From positions 1 to 64,000 of the forward strand of contig JAUCBJ010009149.1 of assembly GCA_032718475.1 (NCBI GenBank): a DNA stretch of 64,000 bases, written 5' to 3'. The stretch comes from Nemertoderma westbladi. Taxonomy: Eukaryota > Xenacoelomorpha > Nemertodermatida > Nemertodermatidae. The translations under genes and the position numbers were made by a program. Every line of letters begins with the position of its first letter. Within the stretch, counting starts at the first letter, position 1. Positions 22,085 through 33,226 of this stretch are shown in pieces. The notes under the pieces are model-generated. The model was not told the DNA's origin. It did not search any database and saw only the letters and a program-made list of their open reading frames with translations.

Positions 22085-22719
22085 TATTGCAGTATTGCTG
22101 TATTGATTGCGAATCCGGTCTGTCCGGTAGGCTACAGTATTACTGTATTACCTGATTCCTGATTACAGGATTTACTGCAGTACTTCTGGCAGCTGATACC
22201 AGATACTGTGAAAAATAACACTACAATTGTACAACAGGATTGTAGAATAACCAATAACAGAATAACGTAACTGCAGACTCAGAGACTGGCAGAACTGGGG
22301 TGATACTGCAGTACTACCTAATGCTGTAATGTAGTCTGGTTAGTGTAGGTAGGAGGGCAGTAGGGGGCAAGGAAATCAGAGGGGTAACATATCGCAGTAT
22401 AGGCCTACTTATGCTATACACTTAGTATCACTAGCAGACTAGTACCGGTAGCCTGATGGCAGGAGCCAGGTGCCAGGAGGGAGGTTGCAGGAGTGCAGTA
22501 CCGGTAGCCTGATCAGCTGATGGCAGGAGGGAGGTTGCAGGAGTGCCAGTGCAGTACTGGGTAGCTGATTAAGGAGTGCAGTACTATGGGTACCTAACGT
22601 GATACGTAATACGTGATACCGGTACCTGTGATTAATTACAAACTGAACTATATATTATATTATAGGCGTATTCATATCTAACACGTAACGAAAAGTATAC
22701 TGAGTTATTCAACCCTCTC
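22085..22719. other. Region upstream of Prp19 with a short minisatellite
   Basis: Just upstream of the Prp19 ATG the sequence is less AT-rich, with many CAGTACT/GCAGTA words. At 22440-22590 the phrase TGGCAGGAGGGAGGTTGCAG recurs with variations. Promoter activity for Prp19 is expected here, but no TATA box is obvious. Confidence 0.5.
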
Positions 22720-23737
22720 CAGAGGGAAATCGACGAAAATAACAGCTCCAACAGCTGAAAAATAAAACTATGTTCTATTGACTTTGGTTTATTGTTTTGG
22801 TTATAATTATCGTGTCACTGTAACGTAACATTAATATTCTCCTTCAACCTAATCGTAAATTTCCGACGGACATGAATTTCCGTCCGTTTTATATGAATAT
22901 TTTTATGATGACATGACTGACTTTTCAAAATCTTTTCAACGTGTAGGACTAAGAAAGATTCATCGATATCATAGAAGAGCCGCAGAAACAAACAAATTTT
23001 TTATATAGTACCTCGGAAATAAACTACCACTCGACAGGGGCGTCGCAGCCACCCCTGCGTGGGGGCGCAGCCGATTTCTTACAAAGACGTAGTTTAATTG
23101 CTCGGCGAAAAATAAAGGACAAAATATAAATAATCCTATAGAAGGTTAATAATTTCCACAATTACTTTTTATTACCTCTTCAACAAGAGTATGATAACAT
23201 GATAATATTTTGTAACATTGGAAGGACCCAAGTACAATAGTTAAGTAGAACCACCGCAAAGTGTTGGTGCCGACGGAAAACTGTCCATGCAATTCCAAAT
23301 AATATGTAACAAACTTATTTTCTTTGTGGAATAGCAGAGCTGGAAACGCCTGGAAATGTTTTTTAGATATTGTGGCTTGTGCAGAAAGGTTGGGGGGGGG
23401 GGGGGGGGGGGGGGGGGTTCGGCGCAATTAACCATACACCATTTTCGGACAACTCTTCGATTTATCACTCTCAGGGTTTCAAAATTGTTTGGTTTTGGTT
23501 AAAATTTGGCATATACAGTAGGTGCATAAGATGCTATTCTACATGACAGGTCAGAAAAACAATTTTTTTTCGCTATTTAATATTAGTTAATACTAGTTAA
23601 CAATAAAAAAACTTGGTTGCGCTTAAACCCTAAGGCTTTTACAGTTTTGAACCTAATCACTTGGAAGTGTTTTTATATGATACAGTAGATCAACGATGGG
23701 GCAACATAACTATCAGGCGAAATTTTGTTAAATGATT
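22720..23737. other. Diverged repeat-R-like sequence and poly-G tract
   Basis: At 22730-22850 the order AGAGGGAAATCGACGAAAAT, AACAGC, TCTATTGACTTTGGTTTATTG resembles the middle of repeat R (compare 24160-24250). A poly-G run lies at 23392-23417, where R has poly-C on the same strand. An older, partly rearranged relative of R is likely. There is no gene. Confidence 0.4.
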
Positions 23738-25257
23738 CTGAACCGCTAGGTGGCGCTGCAAATTTATGCTAATTTTTAGGTTTTTTATAAATAGTATTAA
23801 ATTTTATTAACAAAAAATTTCGAAAAGTTGTCTGATACTTTTATGCAGGGTGGCTATCTAGACACCCACAGGAAGTTTCAGACTAATTACTCAAAAATTG
23901 TAGAAGTAGTAGGGTTTTGAAGTTGACAATTTCATGAAAAAAATATTTGGAGATAATCGACCTTTCATTATACATAGTAATAGTAATTTCAATAGGATTC
24001 CCTAAATGGAAATTTACATAAGTTGAAAACTAAAAAAGCTATTTAATAGCGGTTTTCAGATTTGGAAACACCATTCAATGGTGCATTATAATAGACCATA
24101 AAAAAAATTCGACATATTTTGGACCCCCCCCCCCCCCCCCCTTAAAACTCATTTCACTCCAGGGGAAAATCGAAGCAAATAACAGCTTATTAATCCCAAA
24201 AATATAACTGCATCCTATTCTATTAACTTTAGTTTATTGATTGGGTCAGTAACGTGCCCCTGTAATCTGCTCCTTTCCTAAAATTGACAATTTAACATTG
24301 AGGCGAAATATTAAATCTATTTGGAAAAACTTATAAAACCTAAGGGTTTTTCTAAAATCCTAAGCAAAAAACCTAAACCCATTGTTTTTTTTTTTAAACT
24401 TTGCATTTTAAAATTCTAGTACTTTTCCTACACAATAATACAGTATTCTGTAGCATTTAAATTATGTATGAATATCAACCTAATTCGTAATATTATATAA
24501 GAATGTAGAGTTCATTGTTGCCCAGGTACTTGTGAGATAAATTAGTGATCCATAATACTGGATTTACATATAATAAAATAGCTTCGCTCATATGCAAAAC
24601 AATGCAAATTTCGAACTCACATATCTCAGATATTTTTCAACGAAATTCAAATCTGTAACAAATTGTGTTACAAATTGTTTACAAATTCAGATTTGTATTC
24701 GTATATATTTTTATATTTTTGTATGTGGATTTGATTCAAAATTGTGTTACTTTTTAGTGTAATAGGGTGGAGGTGGTCGCACAAGCCAAATCTTGCAGTT
24801 CGACTTACATTGCAATTTCACTTTTTAAACTTTTTAAGTGGCCGCAGGCAAAATTTTGCAGGGGGGCGCATGTTGATGTTGCGACGCCACTGCCACTCGA
24901 CCATGCTTCTCTTGCATACGCTGGGGCGAAATTGTGGAATAATATTCCTGAATATATGTACCATTAATTCTAAATGACTGTTTAAAAACAATTTAACTAA
25001 CGAATTATTCAAACAGAAAAACCCGTATATATACTGTAAGTACTACAGTACTTTGCAAATAATACATCATAACCAATATTAAAATTGAGCTTTTATTACA
25101 ATAATGGCGCTGGAGGGGGGTGTAGTTTGGGCATATAAACAGATCGTGTTGCTGATCATCTTCATAATCATATCATCCATAGCAGACTTCACATTTTAGG
25201 GCGACCGGCACCGAATTCCACCGCCAACTCGCATTGTGACAAGGCGACGTCCTCGTT
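23738..25257 (+). repeat. 1.5-kb repeat R, copy 2 (complete)
   Basis: Runs from CTGAACCGCTAGGTGG to GACGTCCTCGTT. It is almost identical to copy 1 at 12420-13937, including the LWNNIP-type short frame (24767-24967). The poly-C tract is at about 24124-24141. It is followed without a spacer by copy 3. Confidence 0.9.
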
Positions 25258-26154
25258 CTGAACCGCTAGGTGGCGCTGCAAATTTATGAAAATTTTTAGG
25301 TTTTTTATAAATAGTATTAAATTTTATTAACAAAAAATTTCGAAAAGTTGTCTGATACTTTTATGCAGGGTGGCTATCTAGACACCCACAGGAAGTTTCA
25401 GACTAATTACTCAAAAATTGTAGAAGTAGTAGGGTTTTGAAGTTGACAATTTCATGAAAAAAATATTTGGAGATAATCGACCTTTCATTATACATAGTAA
25501 TAGTAATTTCAATAGGATTCCCTAAATGGAAATTTACATCACTTGAAAACTAAAAAAGCTATTTAATAGCGGTTTTCAGATTTGGAAACACCATTCAATG
25601 GTGCATTATAATAGACCATAAAATAAATTCGACATATTTTGGACACCCCCCCCCCCCCCCCCCCCCCCCCCTTAAAACTCATTCCACTCCAGGGGAAAAT
25701 CGAAGCAAATAACAGCTTATTAATCCTAAAAATATAACTGCATCCTATTCTATTAACTTTAGTTTATTGATTGGGTCAGTAACGTGCCCCTGTAATCTGC
25801 TCCTTTCCTAAAATTGACAATTTAACATTGAGGCAAAATATTAAATCTATTTGGAAAAACTTATAAAACCTAAGGGTTTTTCTAAAATCCTAAGCAAAAA
25901 ACCTAAACCCATTGTTTTTTTTTTTAAACTTTGCATTTTAAAATTCTAGTACTTTTCCTACACAATAATACAGTATTCTGTAGCATTTAAATTATGTATG
26001 AATATCAACCTAATTCGTAATATTATATAAGAATGTAGAGTTCATTGTTGCCCAGGTACTTGTGAGATAAATTAGTGATCCATAATACTGGATTTACATA
26101 TAATAAAATAGCTTCGCTCATATGCAAAACAATACAAATTTCGAACTCCCATAT
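25258..26154 (+). repeat. 1.5-kb repeat R, copy 3 (cut by BEL insertion)
   Basis: Begins CTGAACCGCTAGG in direct tandem with copy 2 and follows it to TTCGAACTCCCATAT, where the minus BEL end begins. The poly-C tract is longer here (about 25645-25670). The missing 600 bp should lie beyond the BEL/Polinton nest, outside the window. Confidence 0.9.
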
Positions 26155-27400
26155 TGTTCGCGCTTTCAGACCTTTGGCAGTTTAACCCGCCAAATTCGGA
26201 TGTCTTCTAGATAATAAATCGCTTTTAGCCTCTGACAAGTATTTGATTCACTACACTAGTCGAAACCAATCTGTGCGCGATCATTCACCCGCTGGATATA
26301 CCCGGGAGATTGACTTCGACGGCTTAATCTTATTGCTATGTAAGCCTAATGTATTATTCGACTGATCGTATTATATAATCTCTGACAATATTATTCACCT
26401 TCGGGGAATATTAACAGTTCCTTTAGGACGTGGCGCTTTATCTATATAAACAGAGTTATGACTTAAACTACACGCAACGATATGGCTTAGTTATAATTCA
26501 CATATATGGCGCATTCTTTAGGAAATGCTTCGTTATCAGTCTCACTCATACACAATGCTGCACAATACTGCACACTAATCTGCCGATCTTCACTGATTTT
26601 CGTCACATATAAAAGGAACACAGACCGACTCATGTAGGGTCTATCAAATAACATTAGATTCACTTCAAACCACTTTAACATAAATCGCAATCGTTATATG
26701 TAACCGGTCTCTCTTACCTTCGGTATATCGAGAATATTGGGATTTCGGGATTATTTCTCGTTATTCCAAATATAATATTTCATCACCATATAATGAAGAA
26801 CCGACAGTAAATAGCAGTATAACGATATAAAGGTATGTACGATAAGATATATGCAGGTATGATACCAGTTTGCATTGAGTATTGCCAGTTTGATAAGTAT
26901 GATAAGTATGATAACGGATATATGTCCTTATAATTAAGCCTACTAGTGTTAGGCTAAAAGCAGAAAAGCACAAATGTTCCAAAAGCCGTTCTTTCTGGGC
27001 TCAGGACAGAATGTAAACATTGCCCATAATGCATTGTGTGATTTCTAGGAAATTTCTCTACAAGAGCAGTAAAAACGCTCTGATTGGTTGACTGAACCAA
27101 GAGGCACCGTAGAACAAAGAAAATCGACACGTATGCATATCAGCTGTTAACCGTCGTCATAGTAACTACTGTTCAAGAGTATCTAGACATTTTGCGTCAC
27201 AGAATTGCCATAGAATCACCAACCATGTCTTCCAAAGTACACATACGGAAGAAATAGCGCTTAGGTCCTCTAAAAAACACCGATACAGCAATAATACGGC
27301 CTCTTACGCCTACTAAACCAACTAAAGAGTATTTTACGGGAAAAATAAGGAAAATAACCGGGCAATTCAGCAAAAGCTTTAATACCGCTCCCAGAAAATG
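26155..27400 (-). mobile_element. 3' LTR-like end of the minus BEL element
   Basis: The outer end TGTTCGCGCTTTCAGACC (26155-26172) is the complement of the right end of 1-1155. Positions 26314-27320 run parallel to 1-1030 at high identity, including the small frame at 26487-26690. CCAAT-type words (GATTGGTTGACTG, 27083) are present. The inner edge near 27400 is not sharp. Confidence 0.6.
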
Positions 27401-27462
27401 GGATTTTCAGTCTATAAAATATAAAAATCACAGTTTCTAAAACATAAAGATACTCTAAACAG

Positions 27463-28971
27463 TTAGTCTTTCTTACGCGGACGGCGTTTATGCAGTTTCT
27501 TGAGGCTAGCAAGAGTCTTTTTCTCTTTGGGGCGAGCCACTTTACTAGGAGGGCTGTAGCTCCTAGGCGAAGGGTGCAATATAATTGCATCAGAAGGTGT
27601 AGGGTTACGATCGGTATACCCGCCGGTCGAAGTACCTGGTTGATTGATATCAGCCTCAGTGGAGCGAGGTCTAACGGCCTTTAGAGCGTGTCTCAGGACA
27701 GCAGCTCCCACGGGTCCCTGACGGGTCGTCTGGACACTAGCGGTGGGTGGACCGTGAGTGGTGAGGAACTTTCTCGGTTTAATGGTTCTCTCCAGCTCGC
27801 GTTCTCGGGTTCGATATTCGTAGGGTCGCCGAGATACTTCCTGTAGTTCAGGGTGCGAGTTCACAAAGATATCGCCATACTCAGGGTCTTGACGGATAAA
27901 ATTGATCAAGTGATATGAGGTTATATCATTAGGGTTAACGTTTCTAAGGTATTTTCTAACAAACTTGGTGGAAATACACTCACCAACACGCTTCATCAAC
28001 TCATAACTCGGTACGCGTGTTTTCTGTTCAATCGACGCGAATAGATAAGGATGGAACGCGTAAACTCCCTCATAAGCGCGTCCAGGGTAATAGCGATGTC
28101 GGGATTCACAATGTAAATCCGCGTTCGCTTCCCAAGCTCGGATGTATCGCAGGGTGATCATCTCGTCTACGCTCTCTAAATCGCGATTAAAGGGACAATT
28201 GTAACTGTCATGTCCTTTAAGTTGACAGTAGTGACATTGAGTCATAAATTGTGGGCAGACGGCAAAAATATGAGAGTTATTAAGTCTGCAATATGCACAA
28301 TATATTTCCATCATCGGTTGTTCGAGGAAATAGGAGCAGGGTACATCTGAGTCCAGAGGGGTGAAGTGGTCTCTCGATGCGCATAATCGACAACGTTTTC
28401 GAGAAACATAGTTGGCGTGTCGATAATCGTACGCTGTGAGACGTTGTGGACCTTGATACCACTCTAAGACGTAATCATTATCGCTGCTCCGGGAAGCTGT
28501 AGGCTGAATCGCTTCTGATTCCAAGCATACTGGCTCATCCTCCAACTGCATAGTTGAGGTGGGTGCGTCTGTCTCAGTAAGTGGACCCACTGTCTGTACT
28601 TCTACGACAGAATAACCTGTAGGTATTCGGGGTCTTTGTATAACAGATGAATGTAAGTTCTGTATACAAACGTCTTGAAAAATGGCAAATCCAGCGCTAC
28701 TCAGTTTCTCCGCAGCTGAGTCTCTCAGACTGAGTTTGGTCAGCGCGCGGTCCTTGAACTGACTATCGACGTTACGGAACGGAGTCAGAAAGCGCCGGAA
28801 ACATTCGAAACGTATAAATTTATTATGTTCATCTAACTTGGCGAGTTTGGTTCCAAGTATTAATGGATGGGCGCGTATGGTACAACTGCACACATCGGCT
28901 AGCCAACCGGCAAGTGCTGCGTTTTCAAAGATCGTGTATATAGCTAAGGAAGGGCGAAGTGGAACACTCAT
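27463..28971 (-). CDS. BEL third ORF: zinc-knuckle, basic-tailed protein in env position
   Basis: An intact 502-codon ORF from ATG 28971, downstream of pol and before the LTR-like end, where some retroelements carry env. It has no signal peptide or membrane segment, so it is not a typical envelope protein. In the middle are cysteine clusters: CRLC followed by H and C, CAYCRLNNSHIFAVC (CX2CX5HX4C) and CHYCQLKGHDSYNC (CX2CX4HX4C). The last 45 residues are strongly basic and match the fragment at 10817-11068. By these features it is a nucleic-acid-binding protein, perhaps a nucleocapsid-like or regulatory factor. That role is inference. Confidence 0.7.
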   Translation of the reverse strand: MSVPLRPSLAIYTIFENAALAGWLADVCSCTIRAHPLILGTKLAKLDEHNKFIRFECFRRFLTPFRNVDSQFKDRALTKLSLRDSAAEKLSSAGFAIFQDVCIQNLHSSVIQRPRIPTGYSVVEVQTVGPLTETDAPTSTMQLEDEPVCLESEAIQPTASRSSDNDYVLEWYQGPQRLTAYDYRHANYVSRKRCRLCASRDHFTPLDSDVPCSYFLEQPMMEIYCAYCRLNNSHIFAVCPQFMTQCHYCQLKGHDSYNCPFNRDLESVDEMITLRYIRAWEANADLHCESRHRYYPGRAYEGVYAFHPYLFASIEQKTRVPSYELMKRVGECISTKFVRKYLRNVNPNDITSYHLINFIRQDPEYGDIFVNSHPELQEVSRRPYEYRTRERELERTIKPRKFLTTHGPPTASVQTTRQGPVGAAVLRHALKAVRPRSTEADINQPGTSTGGYTDRNPTPSDAIILHPSPRSYSPPSKVARPKEKKTLASLKKLHKRRPRKKD

Positions 28972-29314
28972 AAATACCTACCAATAATACTTGAATATAG
29001 TAGTGGCTTTATTGTACTTTAATAAGTACGGACATTTCATCTTACTGTAGTTACGTATTTATAATATAATACGAACAGCAAGGAAAGAGAAAATAATGGT
29101 TTCTCGCCGTCGCACTAAATGTAATATAAGTAATTACGTACGTAATAATGCGAATATATTGCACTATTCTACTAAATAATCACTAAATAATATTCTACTT
29201 AAAATAAAAATCAAAGAAAACGATTATAATAAAAATACATAACAATACATACAGAAATATAAAAATAATAAAATAATATAAAATAATAGAGTCACACGCC
29301 CACTCCGAACGATA
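28972..29314 (-). promoter_or_regulatory. Conserved non-coding segment between pol and third ORF
   Basis: Matches 8123-8457 of the plus element over its whole length, with an AATAAA-type word in GTACAATAAAGCC (complement of 29000-29020). Just before ATG 28971 the minus strand reads TATTGGTAGGTATTT, which could serve as a splice acceptor. Confidence 0.5.
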
Positions 29315-30862
29315 TTATGTTGGGGAGCCCCTAGATGTTGATTGGATTAGGGAGGTGGTCGTGGGAAGAGTTTCTTGCCTTCCATAGTTTCCTGAGAGCT
29401 CTGTGTCTCTTTCCAGTAAACATAAACGACCCACTGGGCGGTTGAGCTGTTGAGTCTCAAAGACTAACCCCTGTTTCTTAAAGTTACGCCGCATGACGAC
29501 GAGTTCTACCGATCGCACCAAACCATCGCTCGAGATGTGTGTCTCGATGATACGACCTGTTTGCCATCGCTTACGTGGGAGATCGGGGTCCACAATAAGC
29601 ACCATGTCTCCAGCGCTGACGTTTTCTTGCTGCGCAAACCACTTAGTTCGAAGTTGTAGAGTGGGCAGATAATGTTTCTCGAAATGGTCAGCGAAACGAC
29701 GGGATAGCAACTGCATAAGTTGCCAGGTTTGACGGCAGTACTCGTCTCCATCTGTGATCTCCAATCGTGGGAGCATGGCTACGGGTTTCTTCAGTAGAAA
29801 GTGCGCGGGTGTTAGCGCTTCCAGGGAATCAGGACTCGAAGAGACTGGGATAAGCGGTTTTTCGTTGAGATAGGCGGCGATTTCCTCCATTAACGTCCGC
29901 AAGAGTTCGTCGGTGAGATAAGCGCGACACGGCACTATAAAGTGGAATGCAGTCTTCACACTCCTAATCAATCTCTCCCAACTTCCTCCCCACCAAGGGG
30001 CGTCGGCGGCGTTGAAGGTCCAGCTAGACGCTGTTACTTTTAGCTGGTCATCCACCTGTCTTTGGTTCCAGTCCTTTACGTAAGCTTGAATTTCGTTGTT
30101 GGCACCAATGAAGTTCGTTCCCTTATCCGATCTCATCGTGTTACTAGTTCCGAAGCGAGCGATCTGTCGTCGTAAACTTAACACGAAGCTGTTGGTAGAT
30201 AGATCGTTTACCATATCGAGATGGATAGCTCTACAAGTCATACAAACGAAGATGACACACCATCTCTTGACTATAGTCCGGGCACGATATACTTCAATAG
30301 GGCCAAATAAATCCACACCGGTATTAGTAAAGGGTGGTTCATAGAAGCTTACTCTTACCCTAGGTAATTCTGCCTCTCGCTGTGTTAAAGGCCTACTGAA
30401 TGCTTTCCTACAGGGTATGCAGTTCCTAAGAACTTGGTTCAGAGCTCTACGGGGTTTATAAAAATAGTAGCGAGTTCGAATTTCGCTAAGAACTCGTTCT
30501 CTACCAGCATGGTACAGTTTACTATGAACATCTACAATCATCTTGATTTGTATATCAAGATTTCTAATGAGTATGGGAAACTTAGTGTCAAAGGATAATG
30601 GGGCGTTAGTAAGCCTTCCTCCCACACGTATTAACCCATCTATCATTGTACTAGAGAAACGATCCCTTAAGCGCATCTGCGGATTTCTCAACAACAGGAA
30701 ATACTTATTGGAATCCTCATAGCATTGTAGGAGTCTCAGCATCTGTTTGTTGGTTTCATCATGCTCCTGGTAACTGATCTTCTCCTTTAGAAACCTGTCG
30801 GATATCTTATATCTGATCTTTAACAACATGGACTCGTGCAGATGTCGATGGAGCATCATCAC
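29315..30862 (-). CDS. BEL/Pao integrase and pol C-terminal domain
   Basis: A 515-codon frame. The N-terminal H2C2-type zinc region reads HSKLYHAGRERVLSE, then CIPCRK. The DDE core shows VDLFGPIEVY (first Asp), MRSDKGTNFIGANN (second Asp) and WWGGSWERLIRSVK (Glu). A DUF5641-like C-terminal domain follows (GDMVLIVDPDLPRKRWQTGR, then NRPVGRLCLLER). Its job is to insert the retrotransposon cDNA into the genome. It overlaps the RNase H frame by about 56 bases in a different frame, so a frameshift separates two parts of one polyprotein. All catalytic residues are present. The start is not a true initiation site. Confidence 0.9.
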   Translation of the reverse strand: MMMLHRHLHESMLLKIRYKISDRFLKEKISYQEHDETNKQMLRLLQCYEDSNKYFLLLRNPQMRLRDRFSSTMIDGLIRVGGRLTNAPLSFDTKFPILIRNLDIQIKMIVDVHSKLYHAGRERVLSEIRTRYYFYKPRRALNQVLRNCIPCRKAFSRPLTQREAELPRVRVSFYEPPFTNTGVDLFGPIEVYRARTIVKRWCVIFVCMTCRAIHLDMVNDLSTNSFVLSLRRQIARFGTSNTMRSDKGTNFIGANNEIQAYVKDWNQRQVDDQLKVTASSWTFNAADAPWWGGSWERLIRSVKTAFHFIVPCRAYLTDELLRTLMEEIAAYLNEKPLIPVSSSPDSLEALTPAHFLLKKPVAMLPRLEITDGDEYCRQTWQLMQLLSRRFADHFEKHYLPTLQLRTKWFAQQENVSAGDMVLIVDPDLPRKRWQTGRIIETHISSDGLVRSVELVVMRRNFKKQGLVFETQQLNRPVGRLCLLERDTELSGNYGRQETLPTTTSLIQSTSRGSPT

Positions 30863-31871
30863 TATTGGTCTTTGTCCTGGAGTAATGATGATGAAAACAT
30901 CGTTTTAAATATGTGACGGCTTTACAGAGCCGATTCCAGGAACTGTAGTGATGTATCGCTCTCTGCAGGAGAGGTGAGAGTCCTTGCGAGATATCTGGTA
31001 TTCCAGATTTCCAATCCTTGTCACGGATTTCCACTACTTCTTTATTCGTGGCGGTGGGTTTCTGATCCAAAGCATCACTTCCGGAAGTAAATAATACAGA
31101 TAGATCAACCGCAAGTTTAAATAATTTCGATTTACTCGCTCGAGTTTTAGGTTTAACTTTCTCCGCTCCCTTGGCCTGTCTAATCTCTGCTGTTGTGAGA
31201 TGGGGAGGCCATTCTTCTTCTTCTCTGTAGAGGAAGTCGGGTCCACCTAACCATTTGGGAGTATTTACCAATTCTTGTGGAGTCGCTCCCCTGGAGGCGA
31301 TGTCTGCTGGATTAATCGTTCCAGGGCAATGTCTCCATTGATCCATCGTCGTGCGACTAAGTATGATGGCTACTCTGTTGGTAACGAAGACGCTGAACTG
31401 ACAGACTTCATTGGTTATATACTCCAACACGAGTAAAGCGTCGGTCCAATAGACAGTTTTCTCTAATGGATAATCGATCTGTTCGGTTACATTCCGGCCG
31501 ATGGCTGTAGCGTATAGAGCCGCCTTTAACTCCGCTCGAGGAACTTTCAACTTGTTGTTTATTAATGCCTTAGAAGTAACCAAGGCGACTTTGATTCCAT
31601 CCGGAGTTTCCACCCTTAGGTAGGCTACTATACCTATTCCCATATCGCTGGCATCTCCAAACACATGGAGTTGATAGGAATACGTAGGGAGAACATGACC
31701 AAAATATGAACGGGAAATTATAAAATCCTCGATGGCCGGCAGAGAATCTTCCCATTTCATCCACTTCTTTAATAATTCTCCCTTAAGTGGATCGTCCCAT
31801 GAGTGGTTTTCAAGCCACATTTGTTGTACCAAACTTCGAGCAATCAATATAACTGGGCTAATAAATCCCAA
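30807..31871 (-). CDS. BEL/Pao RT connection and RNase H
   Basis: The frame carries the Pao RT/RNase H region (Peptidase_A17-type Pfam unit). It opens GFISPVILIARSLVQQMW. The RNase H acidic residues appear in HVFGDASDMGIGIVAY, VPRAELKAAL and VYWTDALLVLEYI. The linker DQWRHCPGTINPADIASRG follows. It is in the same frame as the RT upstream; only one TGA codon (31917-31919) separates them. It ends TAA near 30807, after a frameshift into integrase. RNase H degrades the RNA strand during reverse transcription. Confidence 0.9.
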   Translation of the reverse strand: MGFISPVILIARSLVQQMWLENHSWDDPLKGELLKKWMKWEDSLPAIEDFIISRSYFGHVLPTYSYQLHVFGDASDMGIGIVAYLRVETPDGIKVALVTSKALINNKLKVPRAELKAALYATAIGRNVTEQIDYPLEKTVYWTDALLVLEYITNEVCQFSVFVTNRVAIILSRTTMDQWRHCPGTINPADIASRGATPQELVNTPKWLGGPDFLYREEEEWPPHLTTAEIRQAKGAEKVKPKTRASKSKLFKLAVDLSVLFTSGSDALDQKPTATNKEVVEIRDKDWKSGIPDISQGLSPLLQRAIHHYSSWNRLCKAVTYLKRCFHHHYSRTKTNSDDAPSTSARVHVVKDQI

Positions 31872-31916
31872 TGGATCGAAATAAGTGCTCAGTATACTTA
31901 AACAAATCCGTTTGGT

Positions 31917-33220
31917 TCAAACTGGATTATCTCGCTGTTTTAGTTGGAAAAACAGGATATCTCTCTCTGTGTCCCATTTCAAGCCGAGTGTCTTGGTTTC
32001 TGGAAGATCATCCTTGATCAAATCTAGATCTTTCGCCCCTCGATCTTCTGCAGGGATCGACTCCAGAAACTCACGGGAGTTGCTGGTGAATTTAGTTAAT
32101 CTAAATCCACCTCTTTTTAAGCACTCTACCGTTCCTTTAGCGACCTCAATGGCTTCTTCAACTGATGGAAGGGACTTCAGATTATCGTCCATGTATATGT
32201 CCCGCTTGATGTTGTCAATCACTTCCTTAGAGAAGGCTTCTCGGTTGTCATCCGCAGTGGTACGTACCACTGAACAGGCGTTGGAAGGGCTTGAGATTAT
32301 CCCAAAGGCCTGGATGGTCATCCAGTACTCCACCGGTTTCTGGTTGAGGTCTCCTTCGGGCCACCATAGAAATCGTAGGCTATCTCGATCCCTATCCAGC
32401 ACCTTGACTTGTAAGAACATGCCTTCTATATCTGAGGCGAAAGCGATTGAATATTGTCTTAATCTTAAAAGAATTCCCAACAAGGATTGAAGTAAGTTGG
32501 GTCCGGGTAACAATTCAGAGTTAAGGGATTGACCCATGTAGAGAGCGGAGCCATCAAACACTACTCTCACTTCATGTGGTTTACCGGGTTTGGGAACGTA
32601 ATGATGAGTTAAGTAATACGTTCTTTCAGTTACAGGTGTTTCTTCCGGTACTCTCTCCGCGTATCCCTTACTAATAAATTTCTTCAGCTGTGTTTGATAC
32701 ATTTCTTTAGCTGAAGAATTTGCCGTGAGGCGTCGATGGAGTTGAGCGATTCTTTTCTCCGCCAAGGGTCTGTTATTGATGAACTTTGGTTCTCTCTTGC
32801 GGAAAGGTAGACCGACTTCATACCTACCTTGATCTTTGAGGAAACGTGTAGTTGTCTCTTGGATCTGCTTGGCCCTTTCCTCTTCCACCGATAAGGCCTT
32901 ATCGTAGGAATTGGGCTCTACCGCCTCCTGCGTAAAGAATCGTACGGCATGTTCATCCCGAGTCTTGGCATTATAACGTTCAATGACGTCATTTAGCTCA
33001 TCATTATACGCTTCTCTTTCGGATGGATAAAGAAGTTGACATAGGTTCACTTGATTTTGCCAAGCCTCGTTTTCCTTAAGGAGATCAATGGTATTCTCTT
33101 CGTCAAAGAGTTGGTGGACGTCGTCGTTATCTGAGGAGTATGGAGTTCCCTCAGTTGGATCGTCTCCCTCACTAGTATGATCTTCCCATTCACTCTCTTG
33201 GCAGACGCGATCTTGAGGTA
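31917..33220 (-). pseudogene. BEL/Pao reverse transcriptase (ends in premature TGA)
   Basis: The frame is open from the Polinton junction at 33220, with no true start because it continues the protease frame. It carries the Pao RT: VRVVFDGSALYMGQSLN, FASDIEGMFLQVKV (palm Asp), AFGIISSPSNACSVV and the YMDD box near 32185. It ends at TGA 31917-31919 directly after RDNPV. The next codons in the same frame lead into the TKRICLSILSTYFDPLGF region, so the stop is a nonsense change within a continuous polyprotein. The product would have made the element's cDNA. Confidence 0.9.
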
Positions 33221-33226
33221 GTCTTT

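Larger units (their letters stand above)
26155..33226 (-). mobile_element. BEL/Pao LTR retrotransposon on the minus strand, split by Polinton 1
   Basis: Reading from right to left: end of protease/start of RT (33220), RT, RNase H, integrase, a 340-bp non-coding segment, a 502-codon third ORF, and the 3' LTR-like end at 26155. It interrupts repeat R copy 3. Its protease gene continues at 54508-55105 on the other side of Polinton 1. Two frame lesions and one nonsense codon in pol suggest that it is no longer active. The gag part must lie beyond the second Polinton, outside the window. Confidence 0.85.

Noticed and set aside
23146-23468. Poly-Pro frames on the minus strand
   Set aside because: They come from the poly-G tract at 23392-23417.
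27463-28971. Envelope protein call for the BEL third ORF
   Set aside because: It has env position but no signal peptide, membrane anchor or cleavage site; zinc knuckles and a basic tail point to nucleic-acid binding.
33027-33220. Separate start codon for the RT ORF at 33050
   Set aside because: The same frame is open to the Polinton junction and continues the protease polyprotein; the GTG there is internal.
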